A stretch of DNA of 19,465 nt from Minisyncoccus sp041650175 (GCA_041650175.1 JBAZLS010000019.1:1-19465); one strand, 5' to 3'; shown: positions 8,188-14,835, counted from the first letter of the stretch. The notes: generated from the letters alone by a model not told the origin. Program-made: numbers and translations.

Positions 8188-9288
8188 ATGGAATATTTAA
8201 TCTTAGCATTTATTTTAATAGTATTTTCAATTATTCTTTATTTTTTTATCAAAAAAGCTGTCGAAGGAAGCATAAAGCAAAGTGGCGAATTAATGAAAGA
8301 AGAAAGGTCAAGATTAGTTGAGCAATTGGAGTTCAAAAAACAGTTAATTAATGAATCAAACCAAAGCACCAAAGAATCTGTTAAAGATGTCATCGAAAGA
8401 ATGAGAACGGAATTAGATAAAACAAAAAGACAATTAGAAGATTCTGAAAAAGAAAGAATTGGACAATTCAATACATTAAAAACAATTCTCGAAGAGCACA
8501 AAAATCTAACTGGAGAATTAAAAGTTTCAACCGACAATCTAAAAAATGTTCTTTCTAATAATCAGATGAGAGGAAAATATGGAGAAGAAATTGCCGAAAA
8601 CTTACTCCGGACAATTGGCTTTATTAAAGGAGAAAATTATATAGCTAATGAAAGCCAAGAAACGAATGCTAATCGTCCTGATTTTACTGTATTCTTGCCC
8701 GATAAAACAAAGGTAAATATCGATGTTAAATTTCCTTTTAAGGCTCTATTGAAATATAACGAAACAGAAGATAAAGAACTAAAAGAGAAATATCACAAAG
8801 AGTTTGCTCAAGATATAAAGCAAAAAATTAAAGAAGTTTGCTCAAGAGACTATATTAACCCTCAAGAAAATACTGTTGATTTTGTTATTCTTTTCGTACC
8901 GAACGAAATGATTTTTAGTTTTATTTACGATCAATTGCCAGATGTTTGGAATGATGCAATGGGTAAAAAAGTTGTTTTAGCTGGACCATTTAGTTTTACT
9001 GCAATTCTTAGGATGATTTTTCAATCTTATCGTAATTTTAAATATCAGGAAAATATTTATGATATTATCAAACTTATTAAAGTTTTCGAACAAGAATTTG
9101 AAAAATATAATATCGAAGTAGATAATTTGGGAAACAAAATTAGACAGACCACTGAGCAATATGAAAAAGTATCAACTACTAGGACAAGAAAATTAACAGG
9201 GGTAGTAGAAAAAATAAAAGGAGAAGCCGAAGAAAGCAAGTTATTAAACGAACCATTAGAGATAGAAATTAAAAAAGAAGATTCCTAA
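8188..9288 (+). CDS. rmuC: DNA recombination protein RmuC homologue
   Basis: The 366-residue product has RmuC architecture: an N-terminal membrane helix (residues ~3-21, LILAFILIVFSIILYFFI), a long charged coiled coil to about residue 125, and then the RmuC domain starting GKYGEEIAENLLRTIGF near 129. That domain contains a PD-(D/E)XK-type core, RPDFTVFLPDKTKVNIDVKFP around 162-182, with the D...DxK pattern, and later VILFVPNEMIFSFIYDQLPDVW. In E. coli RmuC limits rearrangement between short inverted repeats; recent work in other bacteria also links it to nuclease functions. The gene is flanked on both sides by members of the palindromic repeat superfamily. ATG 8188 places the hydrophobic segment right at the N-terminus; no ribosome site is evident. 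Confidence 0.92.
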   Translation: MEYLILAFILIVFSIILYFFIKKAVEGSIKQSGELMKEERSRLVEQLEFKKQLINESNQSTKESVKDVIERMRTELDKTKRQLEDSEKERIGQFNTLKTILEEHKNLTGELKVSTDNLKNVLSNNQMRGKYGEEIAENLLRTIGFIKGENYIANESQETNANRPDFTVFLPDKTKVNIDVKFPFKALLKYNETEDKELKEKYHKEFAQDIKQKIKEVCSRDYINPQENTVDFVILFVPNEMIFSFIYDQLPDVWNDAMGKKVVLAGPFSFTAILRMIFQSYRNFKYQENIYDIIKLIKVFEQEFEKYNIEVDNLGNKIRQTTEQYEKVSTTRTRKLTGVVEKIKGEAEESKLLNEPLEIEIKKEDS

Positions 9289-9312
9289 AATGCCATTCCA
9301 GCGTCCTTGTCT

Positions 9313-9340
9313 GTCATTCCAGCGAAAGCTGGAATCTCAT
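9313..9340 (+). repeat. Dispersed repeat, CC type with GAAA tetraloop
   Basis: ATTCCAGC (9316-9323) pairs perfectly with GCTGGAAT (9328-9335) around a GAAA loop, with flanks GTC and CTCAT. A half unit ending TCCTTGTCT precedes it (9293-9310). It lies in the rmuC-rlmN gap. Confidence 0.8.
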
Positions 9341-9375
9341 AATACCTAATCAGTTACTAATTTACGAGCTTTAAA

Positions 9376-10380
9376 ATGAATTTAGAAAATTTAGACGATA
9401 TACTACGAAACGAAAAACCCTTCAGAAAACAACAGGTAATGCGTGCTATTTTTCGTGAATTAATTACAGATTGGGACGAAGCCACAAATCTTTCTTTGGA
9501 ATTGAGAGAAAATTTAAAAAAAAATTGTTCACTTGATATTGATGCAAAAATATTCGAATCACAAGACAAGAATACTATCAAAGCATTAATTACTCTTCAA
9601 GATGGAAAGCAAATCGAAACAGTATTGATGCTTCATATAGGAAATCGCTCTACTGTCTGCGTTTCTTCTGAGGTCGGCTGTTCAATCGGCTGTCTATTCT
9701 GCGCTACTGGCAAAATGGGATTTTTTAGGAATTTAACTGTTTATGAGATTTTAGAGCAAGTACTATTTTTTGCCAGATATCTGAAATCAAAAGACAACAG
9801 GCAAATTACAAATGTTGTTTTTATGGGAATGGGTGAACCATTTTTAAATTATAATAATGTTTTGGATGCGATTAAAATTATAAACAATGGGCATTGTTTT
9901 AATATCGGAAGCCGTAAAATTTCTATTTCAACATCAGGAATAATAGAGGGAATAAAAAAATTAGCAAAAGAGGATATGCAAGTCAATCTATCAATATCTC
10001 TTCATGCTCCAAATAACCTCCTTAGAAGCCAAATAATGCCGATAAATAGTAAATATCCAATCGAAAAAATAATTGAGGTTGTAGATGATTATATTACCAA
10101 AACCTCTCGCAAAGTAATGTACGAATACATAATGCTAAAGGGAATAAACGATACCTTGGAATGCGCAGAAGAATTGGTAAAGTTATTCAGAAAAAAATCT
10201 CTTTGTATGATAAATCTTATTATTTATAATCCAACCGGTAATTTTGAACCGTCAGACAAAGAAACAGTCAAAAATTTCAAGAATTTTTTAGAAACACATG
10301 GTCTTTTTGTAACCCAAAGATACGAATTCGGTCAAACAATCAATGCCGCTTGCGGTCAGCTTGCCTCAAAGAATAAGTAA
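9376..10380 (+). CDS. rlmN: Dual-specificity 23S rRNA m2A2503 / tRNA m2A37 methyltransferase RlmN (radical SAM)
   Basis: RlmN adds a C2 methyl group to A2503 of 23S rRNA and A37 of some tRNAs by radical SAM chemistry. The 334-residue protein shows the radical SAM cluster motif C102-SIG-C106-LF-C109, preceded by C95 in VCVSSEVGC, equivalent to the methyl-carrying mobile cysteine region of the family. It also has GMGEPFLNYNNVLDAI (SAM-binding GEP motif), ISISTSG, LSISLHAPNN and a C-terminal AACGQLA whose C326 matches the second catalytic cysteine. The N-terminal helical domain (KPFRKQQVMRAIF) is present. All residues expected for activity are visible. The assigned start gives the family N-terminus and follows the repeat at 9313 by 35 bases. 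Confidence 0.95.
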   Translation: MNLENLDDILRNEKPFRKQQVMRAIFRELITDWDEATNLSLELRENLKKNCSLDIDAKIFESQDKNTIKALITLQDGKQIETVLMLHIGNRSTVCVSSEVGCSIGCLFCATGKMGFFRNLTVYEILEQVLFFARYLKSKDNRQITNVVFMGMGEPFLNYNNVLDAIKIINNGHCFNIGSRKISISTSGIIEGIKKLAKEDMQVNLSISLHAPNNLLRSQIMPINSKYPIEKIIEVVDDYITKTSRKVMYEYIMLKGINDTLECAEELVKLFRKKSLCMINLIIYNPTGNFEPSDKETVKNFKNFLETHGLFVTQRYEFGQTINAACGQLASKNK

Positions 10381-10442
10381 AAATATTTCGCGATGCCCTT
10401 TTGACGAGATCCGACCTCGATTGTCAAACGAAATTTCCCTCT

Positions 10443-10620
10443 GTCATTGCGGTTGATTCTTTAATAAGAATCAACGGCGGAGACTTGACTGAAGTCGAGC
10501 CCCGCCCTGAGGCGGATTCACCAGAATCCGACCGAATGGGTCCTATAAAATGGACGAAGCAATCTATTCCTTTGTCATTCCAGTCTGCCCGCCTATGGAG
10601 GGCGGAAGCTGGAATCTCAT
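10443..10620 (+). repeat. 178-bp compound palindromic repeat, copy 1 (multi-hairpin G element plus C element)
   Basis: Most of the 317-bp gap between rlmN and pyrH is this element. The 123-bp first part (10443-10565) is bounded by GTCATTGCGG and GAAGCAATCT. It holds five consecutive hairpins: GTTGATTCTT/AAGAATCAAC, GACTT/AAGTC, CCGCC/GGCGG, CGGATTC/GAATCCG and GTCC/GGAC. After the linker ATTCCTTT comes a 47-bp CC-type unit (10574-10620) with outer stem ATTCCAG/CTGGAAT and inner stem CCGCC/GGCGG. A second copy of identical length is at 18367-18544. A frame open across it is an artefact of the repeat. Confidence 0.85.
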
Positions 10621-10660
10621 AAGATGCTTTTATTCATTTTTTTTAAAAAATAATATTCTA

Positions 10661-10669
10661 TGTTAAAAT
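10661..10669 (+). promoter_or_regulatory. Possible extended -10 promoter for pyrH
   Basis: TG at 10661 followed one base later by TAAAAT (10664-10669) resembles an extended -10 element. The start codon is about 22 bases beyond the predicted start point. No good -35 element is seen. Confidence 0.3.
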
Positions 10670-10697
10670 AATATCAAGATTAATATCAAAAAAATAA

Positions 10698-11423
10698 ATG
10701 GCAATAAACCAAAAACTAAAATATAAAAGAGTTATTTTAAAAATAAGCGGAGAAGTATTTGGCAAAGAAAATGGCAAAGGGGTTTCTATTTCTTCATATG
10801 TAAATATCGCTAAAAAAATAGCTAAGATTAAAAAAGAAAATAAAATAGATCTTGCTATAGTCGTTGGCGGAGGTAATATTTTTCGTGGACGAGAAAATGG
10901 AGAAGAGAAATTTAGCAAAGCAATTGCTGATAATATAGGGATGCTTGGAACAGTTATCAACGGATTAGGACTTCAAGAGGCGCTAGAAGGAATAGGAATA
11001 CCAGCAAGGACAATGACTGCAATTCAAATGAATGAAATCGCCGAATCTTTTATTTTAAAAAGAGCATTAAGGCATTTTCAAAAAGACAGAATAGTTATTT
11101 TTGCAGGGGGGACTGGAAATCCATTTTTTACAACTGATTCTGCAGCCGCACTAAGGGCTTGTGAAATAAACGCTGATTTAATTTTAAAAGCCACGAATGT
11201 TGATGGTGTTTATGATAAAGACCCCCAGAAAAATAAAAATGCTAAAATGTATAAGAGAATAACTTATAAAGAAGCAATTGAAAAAAAATTAAATATTATG
11301 GATAGTACAGCTTTTGCTTTATGCTGGGATCAAGCAAAACCGATAATAGTTTTTAATATCGACAAAATTAGCAATATATCAAAAGCATTCAAAGGCGAGG
11401 AATTCGGCACACTCGTTTTTTAA
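10698..11423 (+). CDS. pyrH: UMP kinase
   Basis: PyrH phosphorylates UMP to UDP using ATP; it is a cytoplasmic homohexamer of the amino-acid-kinase fold and usually essential. The 241-residue product matches typical length. Visible motifs: KRVILKISGEVFG (phosphate-binding lysine at 15), AIVVGGGNIFRGR around 54-65, ADNIGMLGTVINGLGLQEAL, FAGGTGNPFFTTDSAAALRA, and the nucleotide-binding ATNVDGVYDKDP with MDSTAF further on. In most bacteria pyrH lies with rpsB-tsf-frr; here it stands alone between a repeat block and a terminator, in line with the scattered gene order of the rest of the window. Confidence 0.96.
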   Translation: MAINQKLKYKRVILKISGEVFGKENGKGVSISSYVNIAKKIAKIKKENKIDLAIVVGGGNIFRGRENGEEKFSKAIADNIGMLGTVINGLGLQEALEGIGIPARTMTAIQMNEIAESFILKRALRHFQKDRIVIFAGGTGNPFFTTDSAAALRACEINADLILKATNVDGVYDKDPQKNKNAKMYKRITYKEAIEKKLNIMDSTAFALCWDQAKPIIVFNIDKISNISKAFKGEEFGTLVF

Positions 11424-11448
11424 TTGTTTTATCATCTCATCCAAAAAT

Positions 11449-11475
11449 AAAACCGCAAAAAGATAAGCGGTTTTT
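11449..11475. terminator. Bidirectional intrinsic terminator between pyrH and the convergent minus-strand cluster
   Basis: AAAACCGC (11449-11456) pairs with GCGGTTTT (11467-11474). T-runs lie on the 3' side on both strands, so it can end pyrH and the opposing cluster. Confidence 0.85.
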
Positions 11476-11505
11476 ATTTTTAATAATTATTTAAACAAAA
11501 ATATT

Positions 11506-11898
11506 CTAATTCTGGCCAGTCTTCTCTTTAAAAAAATTAATAATATTCTCATCTCCTTCATAGCATTTCGTTCCATCAAAAAGCAATGGAACACTAATCA
11601 AATCATACTTTATATTGCATATCTCAGCCTTGTCAACTAATTCATCGGTATTTGCTTTATTTTTAAAGACTTCCTTGCTTTCAAAAGAAATTTTCTCTGA
11701 TATATTATTTTCTTTAATATACTTCTCGACATTTTCACAGTAAGAACATCCATCCCCATAATAGAAAATTATTTCGCTTTTATTTTCAATATTGTTTTTT
11801 GGGGATTCATTTTTTATTTTCCAAAAATAAATTCCAAAAATTATCAATCCTATGATTATCAATATTGATAATGTAATTACTATAATTTTCTTTTTCAT
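11506..11898 (-). CDS. Membrane-anchored thioredoxin-fold protein with CSYC motif
   Basis: The 130-residue product begins with a membrane helix (residues ~4-26, IIVITLSILIIIGLIIFGIYF), a short polar linker, then a glutaredoxin/thioredoxin-like domain: IIFYYGDGCSYC (C51, C54) and the cis-proline region SVPLLFDG (P104). Two further cysteines, C94 and C112, may form a second pair. The CxxC in a domain placed after an N-terminal anchor suggests a thiol-disulfide role outside the membrane; that side is inferred. The frame is open to 11937, but ATG 11898 puts the positive MKKK directly before the helix and avoids a 20-bp overlap with the upstream gene. It is the last gene of a three-gene minus-strand cluster, 19 bp after its neighbour. 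Stop codon is TAG. Confidence 0.8.
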   Translation of the reverse strand: MKKKIIVITLSILIIIGLIIFGIYFWKIKNESPKNNIENKSEIIFYYGDGCSYCENVEKYIKENNISEKISFESKEVFKNKANTDELVDKAEICNIKYDLISVPLLFDGTKCYEGDENIINFFKEKTGQN

Positions 11899-11917
11899 AT
11901 CATTTGCAAAAACAAAA

Positions 11918-12454
11918 TTATTCAATACAGCAATCAATAGCTTTCTTAATTAAATCTTTCATTTTTCCCATAAATCCTTTCTTTTCAGTATCTTCTTTAT
12001 TTAAAGCTCCTTCATCAATTTTTTTAACATCCTCAACGCTGATTACTTTCATATTAAGAGCCCAAAATAAGGAATATAAAGAATAAGCTTTATCAAATAA
12101 TTCATAAGCGTCATCTTTTTTGCCCATACCGAGCTGTTTTGTTCCTACTTCCATCAACCTCATAGAAGCTGCAAGTAAATGTTTAGAGATACACCAAACT
12201 TCTCCTTCATAATCGATAATGATTTTTTGAAGTAATTGTTTTCTTATTTCTCTTACTTCCTTTATTAAATCGTAATATTCATTTTTTTCAGTCTTAGCTC
12301 CAGTAAAGAAAAAATGTTCTTCAATGCTTACCAGATTCATTATTGCAATACTGAGATCCTGATCAGAAGACAAGTCCATTTTATCTTGCTTTTTCATATT
12401 ATCAACTTTTTCCACGAATTCGCTTATTTTTTTGTTTAAGTTTTCATTATCCAT
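11918..12454 (-). CDS. Conserved helical protein of unknown function
   Basis: I do not recognise a characterised family in this 178-residue protein. It is predicted to be almost entirely helical: an N-terminal charged segment, LSSDQDLSIAIMNLVSIEEHFFFTGAKT (about 28-55), the block GEVWCISKHLLAASMRLMEVG (84-104), then DDAYELFDKAYSLYSLFWALNMKV, resembling a TPR-like helical hairpin. A Lys-rich amphipathic tail ends in a Cys-Cys pair (C175, C176). No signal peptide or membrane helix is seen. It lies between two CxxC membrane proteins, 23 bp from one and 19 bp from the other, so co-transcription is likely. The length and internal conservation pattern look like a real gene, but no function is proposed. 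Confidence 0.75.
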   Translation of the reverse strand: MDNENLNKKISEFVEKVDNMKKQDKMDLSSDQDLSIAIMNLVSIEEHFFFTGAKTEKNEYYDLIKEVREIRKQLLQKIIIDYEGEVWCISKHLLAASMRLMEVGTKQLGMGKKDDAYELFDKAYSLYSLFWALNMKVISVEDVKKIDEGALNKEDTEKKGFMGKMKDLIKKAIDCCIE

Positions 12455-12477
12455 AGTATTTCTAAATTATCTTTTTA

Positions 12478-13026
12478 TTAAGGTCTGGTTAAATAATAAA
12501 AAATTATCGAAAGTAAAATTAATGAACCAACCGGCATCACAACCTTTTGGAAAGGAAACATTGCTTTTCCATTATTATTAGTTTTTATTTCTTCATACCA
12601 TTTTTGAGCGCTAAAAAATACTGCAGTACCAATTATTATACCAAAAAGTATTTTATCCATTCCAAAAATTTGATTATTTGCAAGCCCTACAACCTCAAGA
12701 GAATGTAATGGCCATATCACAAAAATATAAAATAAACTGAACGTAATTATTTCAAGGATTATTTTAGCTCTTTTCTTTAATTTTTTATTTTTCTTTTTAA
12801 GTATTTTTTCTATCCATTCCATTGACCATTGATAGGCAAGTAATGTAAGCGCACCAACCCATAATCCAGTAATAGTGTCATCAATACCATATTGTCTTGC
12901 AATATACGAACCAGCAACTACAGCTACGGTACATACTTGACAGACAACAGCAGAAGCTGTTTTAGCAGATAATAAGCTGAAGAAAAAAACAAAAACCCCG
13001 ATAAATTTCTTGTATATATTATGCAT
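12478..13026 (-). CDS. Multi-spanning membrane protein with exported CxxC motif
   Basis: The 182-residue product starts with a signal-like segment (residues 1-26, ending SAKTASA) followed at once by VVCQVCTVAV with C29 and C32 as a CxxC pair. Further membrane segments lie at about 52-70, 88-108, 124-142 and 162-178, separated by a basic loop EKILKKKNKKLKKRAK (73-88), expected to face the cytoplasm. The YGIDDTITGLWVGAL motif after the CxxC looks characteristic of a conserved family, though I cannot name it. The layout is reminiscent of small quinone-linked thiol oxidoreductases in general form only; the VKOR/DsbB signature residues are not apparent. It leads the minus-strand cluster ending in a CSYC thioredoxin-fold protein, which supports a shared redox role. 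No ribosome site is evident. Confidence 0.75.
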   Translation of the reverse strand: MHNIYKKFIGVFVFFFSLLSAKTASAVVCQVCTVAVVAGSYIARQYGIDDTITGLWVGALTLLAYQWSMEWIEKILKKKNKKLKKRAKIILEIITFSLFYIFVIWPLHSLEVVGLANNQIFGMDKILFGIIIGTAVFFSAQKWYEEIKTNNNGKAMFPFQKVVMPVGSLILLSIIFYYLTRP

Positions 13027-13089
13027 ACATAAATAAATTAATTTTCTTTACTATACATAATATACTATTAAGACGATTTTGAAAATGCC

Positions 13090-13117
13090 TTTACACCTAG
13101 TAAATATATTGTATAAT
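13090..13117 (+). promoter_or_regulatory. Promoter for the RRM protein gene
   Basis: TTTACA (13090-13095) and a perfect TATAAT (13112-13117) are spaced by 16 bp. The predicted transcript starts near 13124, leaving an untranslated leader of about 125 nt, the longest in the window. Confidence 0.6.
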
Positions 13118-13140
13118 CTATTTGACAAATATATTAATCC

Positions 13141-13227
13141 ATGCGAAAATCTCGGTATCAAATGCATTCTATGCATTCGTGCTTCTCAATCGGATCAAAA
13201 ATAAGGCGGTTGGGAGTAGGTCGGTAA
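13141..13227 (+). CDS. Possible 28-codon leader ORF upstream of the RRM gene
   Basis: An ATG at 13141 opens a 28-residue frame ending TAA at 13225-13227, inside the leader of the RRM gene and 20 bases before its start. The peptide has a duplicated MHS unit (QMHSMHSC), produced by the direct repeat ATGCATTC at 13162 and 13171. No ribosome site precedes it and there is no family match. It may be a chance frame; the leader could equally act as a structured RNA. Confidence 0.25.
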   Translation: MRKSRYQMHSMHSCFSIGSKIRRLGVGR

Positions 13228-13247
13228 AAATTTTAAAAAAGAAAAAA

Positions 13248-13520
13248 ATGGAGAAGAAATTATTCGTAGGAAATTTACCCTACTCTGTAACCAGCGAAAT
13301 GCTTGGTGAAACATTCGCTCCTGCTGGCTCAGTAGTTTCTGCTGCAGTTATCGTTGATAAATTTTCAAAGAGATCAAAAGGCTTTGGATTTGTCGAGATG
13401 TCTACAGAAGAAGAAGCTTCAAAAGCTAAGGATATGTTTGACCAAAGCGAGCTTGAAGGAAGGAAGATTTTCGTAAGCGAAGCTAGACCTATGGCAAATA
13501 GGGATGACTTCAGAAAATAG
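13248..13520 (+). CDS. Single-RRM RNA-binding protein
   Basis: The 90-residue protein is one RNA-recognition motif with RNP2 LFVGNL at residues 5-10 and RNP1 KGFGFVEM at 44-51, the aromatic residues of both being in place for stacking with RNA bases. This matches the small bacterial RRM (Rbp-type) proteins, which in cyanobacteria and others are often cold-responsive RNA chaperones. There is only a short polar tail and no glycine-rich extension. The frame is open upstream to 13122, but ATG 13248 fits the family N-terminus exactly and the extra residues are low-complexity. A good promoter at 13090 and a strong terminator at 13533 make it a single-gene unit with a ~125-nt leader, which suggests post-transcriptional control. 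Stop codon is TAG. Confidence 0.9.
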   Translation: MEKKLFVGNLPYSVTSEMLGETFAPAGSVVSAAVIVDKFSKRSKGFGFVEMSTEEEASKAKDMFDQSELEGRKIFVSEARPMANRDDFRK

Positions 13521-13532
13521 TCTGAAATTTAT

Positions 13533-13558
13533 AAAAAGACCCATCACGGGTCTTTTTT
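13533..13558 (+). terminator. Intrinsic terminator after the RRM gene
   Basis: AAAAAGACCC (13533-13542) pairs perfectly with GGGTCTTTTT (13548-13557), with further T's. The A-rich 5' side may also stop transcription from the opposing small gene. Confidence 0.85.
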
Positions 13559-13582
13559 ATATATAACTTCATTCTTTTAAAT

Positions 13583-13606
13583 AAAAAAAGAAAGCTTATA
13601 CTTTCT
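13583..13606 (-). terminator. Intrinsic terminator of the small minus-strand gene
   Basis: Read on the minus strand, AGAAAG pairs with CTTTCT around a six-base loop, followed by seven T's. It begins two bases after the stop codon of the 36-codon frame. Confidence 0.7.
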
Positions 13607-13607
13607 A

Positions 13608-13718
13608 TTATTCCCAACAAAGAGGAAAGGTTTCTTCGGGGCTCAGAAATCGCATTTTCTTTTTGACCGCTAGACTCAACTTTTTCAGGTAGATTTTTAC
13701 TTTTTTAATGTTTTTCAC
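13608..13718 (-). CDS. Small 36-residue Lys-rich protein of unknown function
   Basis: This short gene lies in the gap between the RRM gene and the nuclease gene. A GTG start at 13718 is preceded by GAGGTG (13725-13730) at six bases, among the best ribosome sites in the window. The product starts MKNIKKVKIYLKKLSLAVKK and ends RFLSPEETFPLCWE: a basic, amphipathic helix-like N-terminal part and a conserved-looking Pro/Cys/Trp tail. Upstream on the same strand is TTGACA with a TATATT at 18 bp; downstream, two bases after TAA, is a hairpin with a T-run. Having all four elements in about 190 bp argues for a real transcription unit. Codon use (CTG, CCC, GCG, GTC) is less AT-biased than in neighbours. 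An RNA function overlapping the frame is the alternative. Confidence 0.6.
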   Translation of the reverse strand: MKNIKKVKIYLKKLSLAVKKKMRFLSPEETFPLCWE

Positions 13719-13743
13719 TGGTATCACCTCAATATACTATTTT

Positions 13744-13773
13744 AATATAATAATACTATTGCTGTTATGTCAA
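13744..13773 (-). promoter_or_regulatory. Promoter of the small minus-strand gene
   Basis: On the minus strand, a perfect -35 TTGACA (13773-13768) and TATATT (13749-13744) are spaced by 18 bp (17 bp if TTATAT is used). The predicted start lies just upstream of the GAGGTG ribosome site. Confidence 0.6.
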
Positions 13774-13833
13774 GCCCAGAAGTTTTTCTAATTTTTTATT
13801 TGTGATACAATAAACACAAATAGAAAAAAGTTT

Positions 13834-13990
13834 GCCATTCCAGCTTGCCCGTCTATAGAGGGCGAAAGTAGGAATCTCATAAGATGTCCCATTCCTTTTG
13901 TCATTGCGAAGCTTTACAAAGTAAAGCTGTGGCAATCTATTCCCTTTGTCTTTAGCACTATCCTTGTCATTCCAACGAAAGTTGGAATCT
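13834..13990 (+). repeat. Cluster of dispersed repeats (C, G and CC/GAAA types)
   Basis: Three members occur in order. A 47-bp C unit (13834-13880) has outer arms CATTCCAGCTT and AAGTAGGAATC and an inner GCCC/GGGC. A G unit (13900-13938) is filled by the perfect hairpin AGCTTTAC-AAA-GTAAAGCT. A CC unit (13966-13990) has stem ATTCCAAC/GTTGGAAT around GAAA. Linkers AAGATGTCCCATTCC and TATTCCCTTTGTC resemble those of the array at 18192-18544. The cluster fills most of the stretch before the nuclease gene; the rest (13774-13833) is AT-rich with nothing evident. Confidence 0.8.
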
Positions 13991-14041
13991 AATAACAGAA
14001 ATCTAAAAAAGTTAATTAAATTGCTAATATTTTATTTTTAT

Positions 14042-14803
14042 ATGTCTGGATACTACAAAAAATCATCAAATATATTTGACCCTAATTCAAAAAATCCATT
14101 TAAACTTAGTCGATCAAAAATAGACCTATTTATGGATTGTCCTCAATGTTTTTATTTGGATAGAAAATTGGGAGTTGGAAGGCCTCCAGGTTTTCCATTC
14201 AATCTTAATAGTGCTGTTGATACATTACTTAAGAAAGAATTTGACTTATATAGGGAAAAACAAGCTGCCCATCCGTTTATAGAAGAATTTGATATTGATG
14301 CAATTCCATTTGATCATCCGAAATTAAATATTTGGAGAGAAAACTTTAAAGGAATCGAATTTTTGCATGAAAAAACAAATCTCTTAATTACTGGAGCAGT
14401 TGATGATGTTTGGATAAATCCAGAAGAAGAATTGATTATTGTTGATTATAAGTCTACCTCTAAGACATCAGAAATCACTTTGGATGCTGATTGGCAAATC
14501 GGGTACAAGAGACAAATGGAAATTTATCAATGGTTGTTTAAAAAGAATGGCTTTAAGGTTTCAAATACCGGATATTTTGTGTATTGTAATGGCGATACTG
14601 GCTTGCCTCAATTCGATAAAAAACTGGAATTCATTATCAAAGTTATTCCTTATGCTGGCGATACTAGCTGGATAGATAAATCTTTAATAGAAATTAAAGA
14701 ATGCTTAATGAGTAATAAGATTCCAGAAATGAATCCCGATTGTGATTATTGTAATTATCGTAAAAACGCAGTCATCGCCAAAATCAAACACGAAAAAAAA
14801 TAA
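14042..14803 (+). CDS. Cas4/RecB-like PD-(D/E)XK nuclease, orphan
   Basis: The 253-residue product shows the RecB/Cas4-type core in order: LSRSKIDLFMDCPQCFYL near the N-terminus (residues 22-39), GAVDDVW with the metal-binding aspartates (118-124), IIVDYKS with D135 and K137, and the QxxxY motif at 158-162. Two cysteine pairs, C33/C36 at the front and C234/C237 (CDYCNYR) at the back, are placed as in Cas4/AddB-type nucleases, where four cysteines hold an Fe-S cluster clamping the fold. All catalytic residues appear intact, so an active 5' or single-strand nuclease is inferred. No CRISPR array or cas gene is present. The frame is open upstream to 13946, but that part is translated repeat; ATG 14042 is preferred. 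Its stop directly abuts a shared terminator. Confidence 0.85.
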   Translation: MSGYYKKSSNIFDPNSKNPFKLSRSKIDLFMDCPQCFYLDRKLGVGRPPGFPFNLNSAVDTLLKKEFDLYREKQAAHPFIEEFDIDAIPFDHPKLNIWRENFKGIEFLHEKTNLLITGAVDDVWINPEEELIIVDYKSTSKTSEITLDADWQIGYKRQMEIYQWLFKKNGFKVSNTGYFVYCNGDTGLPQFDKKLEFIIKVIPYAGDTSWIDKSLIEIKECLMSNKIPEMNPDCDYCNYRKNAVIAKIKHEKK

Positions 14804-14835
14804 AAAAAGAGGATTATTATTAATCCTTTTTATTA
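14803..14835. terminator. Bidirectional terminator shared by convergent genes
   Basis: AGGATTA (14810-14816) pairs with TAATCCT (14821-14827), flanked by an A-run on the left and a T-run on the right. The stop codon of the minus-strand gene (14820-14822) sits at the loop-stem junction, so its own coding end is part of the hairpin. Confidence 0.75.

Noticed and set aside
10401..10622. 73-residue plus-strand frame
   Set aside because: It lies across the 178-bp compound repeat and has a near-identical twin at 18319-18546 only because the repeat is duplicated; stem changes are compensatory at the DNA level, not synonymous.
13141..13247. A tRNA or known riboswitch in the RRM leader
   Set aside because: No acceptor/T-arm pattern or recognised riboswitch core could be seen.
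13946..14041. N-terminal extension of the Cas4-like nuclease
   Set aside because: It is translated dispersed repeat sequence.
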